Source of the DNA: G963702155 sp963702155
GTDB lineage: Bacteria; Pseudomonadota; Alphaproteobacteria; Micavibrionales; Micavibrionaceae
DNA length: 64,000 bases
Direction of reading: 5' to 3'
Assembly (NCBI GenBank): GCA_963702155.1
Contig: OY969717.1
Coordinates: forward strand, 1,240,001 to 1,304,000
Shown in pieces: positions 61,962 to 64,000 of this stretch. The notes beneath the pieces are model-generated. The model had not been told where the DNA came from. It made no database searches and saw nothing but the letters and a program-made list of their open reading frames with translations. A program made the translations under genes and the position numbers. Position 1 is the first letter of the stretch; each line of letters opens with the position of its first letter.

Positions 61962-63475
61962 ATGATTTTTAATATAAATAAAAAATTATATATCGCTTTA
62001 ACCGGATTACTTCTTGCATCCGCATGCTCGCTTACGCCTGACTACAAGCGCCCAGAAACGGTTGCAGATATAATGCAGGAATACAGTAGCACAACTCAAA
62101 ACGCATCCTTGAAAACAGATTATGATCAAGGATTGGTGACTGTTTACAATCTGGATAACCACGCATTCTGGTGGGAAAATATCAATGATCCGGTAACCGA
62201 AAAACTGATCGCAAATATGTTGTCACAAAACTTGCGCTTGGAGGCCGCCGCCGAACGCATTGTGCAAGCCAGAGAACGCACAACAATTGCAGGCGCGGAT
62301 TTATATCCTGCGCTATCTTTGAATTCCGGAGCCTCCAGGGTTATGTCCCCGACAAACGCACAAAATAACGGATTTCAACTCGGATCAGATCGTATATATC
62401 AAACCAATTACGATTTGAATATCGGCGCGTCTTGGCAGGCAGATTTATTTGGAAAAATAAAAGCCGGGCAAAACGCTGCCATAGCAGAAACGCTTGTATC
62501 TACTTTTGACCGTCAAGCCCTACTCCATACCCTTATCGCAGAACTTATAAATCGCCGCGTCGCGATTGCAAATACACAAGCGCAGATCGAATTGACCAAT
62601 CAAGTTATCAAAACGCGCGAACAGGTTTTGAACAGTGTCAATATAAGATATGAAGCCGGTAGCGAAGGCACATCCGCACTTCAAGTACGGCGCGCGCGCG
62701 AAAACTTGGCAGTGGCAAAATCAGACCTCCCCCCTCTTATATCCGCCTTAAACGAGAATATTTTTGCACTCGATGTATTGCTAGGCATGCCTCCAAACTC
62801 GAATGAGAGCATTAAAAAATATAATTTCCCCTCTTTACCGCCCCCGCGCGCATTAAAAATTCCGCCGCCATTGGCATTGATCGATCAACGCCCCGACTTA
62901 CAAAGTCAGGAATTACGGTTAATTGCCGCCGGGCAGGATATTGGCGTTGCAATGGCAGACCTGTATCCCGGCATATCTCTTGGTGGCAATTACGGATTTA
63001 CCACCGCACAAACCAGTACCTTATTATCCAGTGAACAACTCGCATGGAGCCTAACAGGAAGCATTTTAACCCGCATTTTTGAAGGCGGTCGTCTGCGTGC
63101 AAATATAAGGGTTAAAGATCTCGCGCCCGTGAACTGGCGGCTGATTATGAACAAGCCGTATTGGAAGCGGTGCAAGATGTTGAAAACGCCCTACAGAAAG
63201 AACAAAGCGGACAACAACAAATAATGCTGCTCAAAACCACTACCGAAGAAGCAGAAAAAGCCGCCGAGCTGGCTCTTTCACGCTATGAACGCGGCATAAC
63301 ACCTCTCACTGATTTATTGGATACGCAACGTATTGCATACACAAATAAACAACGCCTTTTGCAGGCTGAACAAAACCTGTGGCAAGCCCGCATATCTTTG
63401 ATACTGGCCTTGGGCGGAAACTGGCTAGGGCAAACGCACGATATGTCCCCGTTTATAAAAGATCAAATGGATTAA
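61962..63475 (+). pseudogene. NodT-type outer-membrane efflux lipoprotein, frameshifted
   Basis: The protein starts with a lipoprotein signal (lipobox LLLASAC, Cys about 22) and the RND outer-membrane-factor pattern: SLTPDYKRPETVADI, AFWWENINDPVTEKLIANML, then AAERIVQARERTTIAGADLY and YDLNIGASWQADLFGKIKAG. After RLRANIRVKD (about 63110) the frame turns to unrelated sequence and stops at 63224. The proper continuation lies one base off: SRARELAADYEQAVLEAVQD, then VENALQKEQSGQQQIMLLKT and RYERGITPLTDLLDTQRIAY to 63475. Adding one A near 63112-63117 restores a channel of about 505 residues. It is either broken or misread. An RND adaptor gene begins 4 bases after the end. Confidence 0.82.
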
Positions 63476-63479
63476 AACT

Positions 63480-64000
63480 ATGGATGAACAATACCAAAAT
63501 GAAAATACTCTTAATCATCAAATGCGCGAAGCAGAGCGAGAAAAGCTGAAAGATACAAAAAGCTGGAAAGCAAACCTCCAGCTTATCGTAGTGATTGCAT
63601 TTTTAATCGGCGCTTTTTTAATATCAACAATGATGGGCGGTGAACCGGAAGAAAAAATATCCGAACAAAAAATAAGAGAACCTTTAGTTGAAACCATAGC
63701 CGTAACGCCGTCCAGCCAAAACATTACATTCACAAAAACCGGAACGGTACAGGTACGTAGCGATATAAGCATCGTCCCACAAGTCTCCGGCCGCGTGATC
63801 AGCGTTTCTGAAAATCTGCGTGAGGGCAGTGTTTTTGAAAAAAACGAACCATTATTCCAAATTGAAAAAGCTGATTATGATAATCAGCTCCAAATGGCAA
63901 AGGCCGAAGTCTCGCAAAGCTGGGCCGCATTGGAGCTTGCCCGCGCCGATGCCGATGCCGCCCGCGCCGAATGGCAAGGCCTAAATGGAGACCGACCTAT
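63480..64000 (+). CDS. RND efflux periplasmic adaptor (HlyD/AcrA family), 3' end cut by window
   Basis: An ATG at 63480 opens a frame that runs off the window. The first 30 residues are cytoplasmic and charged, followed by one membrane helix (about residues 36-52, LIVVIAFLIGAFLISTM). The adaptor pattern continues with VETIAVTPSSQNITFTKTGT, VQVRSDISIVPQVSGRVISV, SENLREGSVFEKNEPLFQIE and the start of the alpha-hairpin ADYDNQLQMAKAEVSQS. Together with the NodT-type gene it would make a tripartite pump; the RND pump gene itself is presumably beyond base 64000. Confidence 0.88.
   Translation, partial: MDEQYQNENTLNHQMREAEREKLKDTKSWKANLQLIVVIAFLIGAFLISTMMGGEPEEKISEQKIREPLVETIAVTPSSQNITFTKTGTVQVRSDISIVPQVSGRVISVSENLREGSVFEKNEPLFQIEKADYDNQLQMAKAEVSQSWAALELARADADAARAEWQGLNGDRP

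Noticed and set aside
1..64000. CRISPR array, prophage block or riboswitch
   Set aside because: No regularly spaced repeats, no phage structural, integrase or lysis genes, and no leader that I could match to a known riboswitch.

Overview
The window reads as a chromosomal segment of a low-GC (by eye about 40 %) free-living alphaproteobacterium. The strongest pointers are the gene order pal-cpoB-tilS-ftsH-glmM, the adjacent hisZ-purA pair, the rsmI-yraN-dolP-like cluster beside an LpoA-like lipoprotein gene, and full Gram-negative envelope functions (Pal, NodT-type outer-membrane factor, AsmA-like protein, RND adaptor). I cannot name the genus from sequence alone.

Layout. 1-13 kb: end of oxyR, tRNA hydroxylase trhO, an ECF sigma/anti-sigma pair behind a broken EF-hand gene, an AMIN lipoprotein, a polyprenyl-phosphate sugar-1-phosphate transferase, split mnmD/mnmC, an M3 oligopeptidase, ctlX and a CheD-like gene without its catalytic residues. 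12.3-14.3 kb: GDP-L-fucose genes (gmd, fcl) behind a hexamer repeat and a 20-bp palindrome. 14.4-16.95 kb: an AT-rich accessory island with a parDE toxin-antitoxin pair and a degenerate tandem array of paired membrane protein plus small protein genes. 17-31 kb: housekeeping (fatty-acid hydroxylase family, sua5/tsaC, anmK, tyrS, purA, hisZ, glmM, ftsH, tilS, cpoB, pal). 30-37.7 kb: SirB1-like gene, dolP-like, yraN, rsmI, LpoA-like, DUF1508, HerA-like ATPase, RimK-like ATP-grasp. 38-46.6 kb: TetR regulator, MscS channel, CBS protein, AsmA-like protein, bcp, hydrolase. 46.9-49.9 kb: cysteine-free Rrf2 regulator, cysteine desulfurase, mnmA and a tRNA-Met(CAU). 49.9-53.5 kb: DUF2254, DUF2269, DUF4166 and saccharopine-dehydrogenase-like genes. 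53.6-56.4 kb: FTR1 iron permease plus EfeO-like cupredoxin, separated by a near-consensus Fur box from a LOV-domain histidine kinase. 56.4-61.5 kb: TetR/VOC divergon with two palindromic operators, then response regulator/HPt-like, nucleosidase and LplT-like genes. 61.6-64 kb: rhodanese, NodT-type outer-membrane factor (frameshifted) and the start of an RND adaptor.

Functional links. Wobble-uridine tRNA modification recurs: trhO, mnmD/mnmC, and a cysteine desulfurase with mnmA. Iron uptake (FTR1 plus cupredoxin) shares a control region with a blue-light sensor kinase.

At least six genes carry single-base frameshifts, four of them explained by a one-base change in a homopolymer or short base run. 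Either the assembly has indel errors or several loci are decaying; start points and product lengths at those genes should be read with this in mind.
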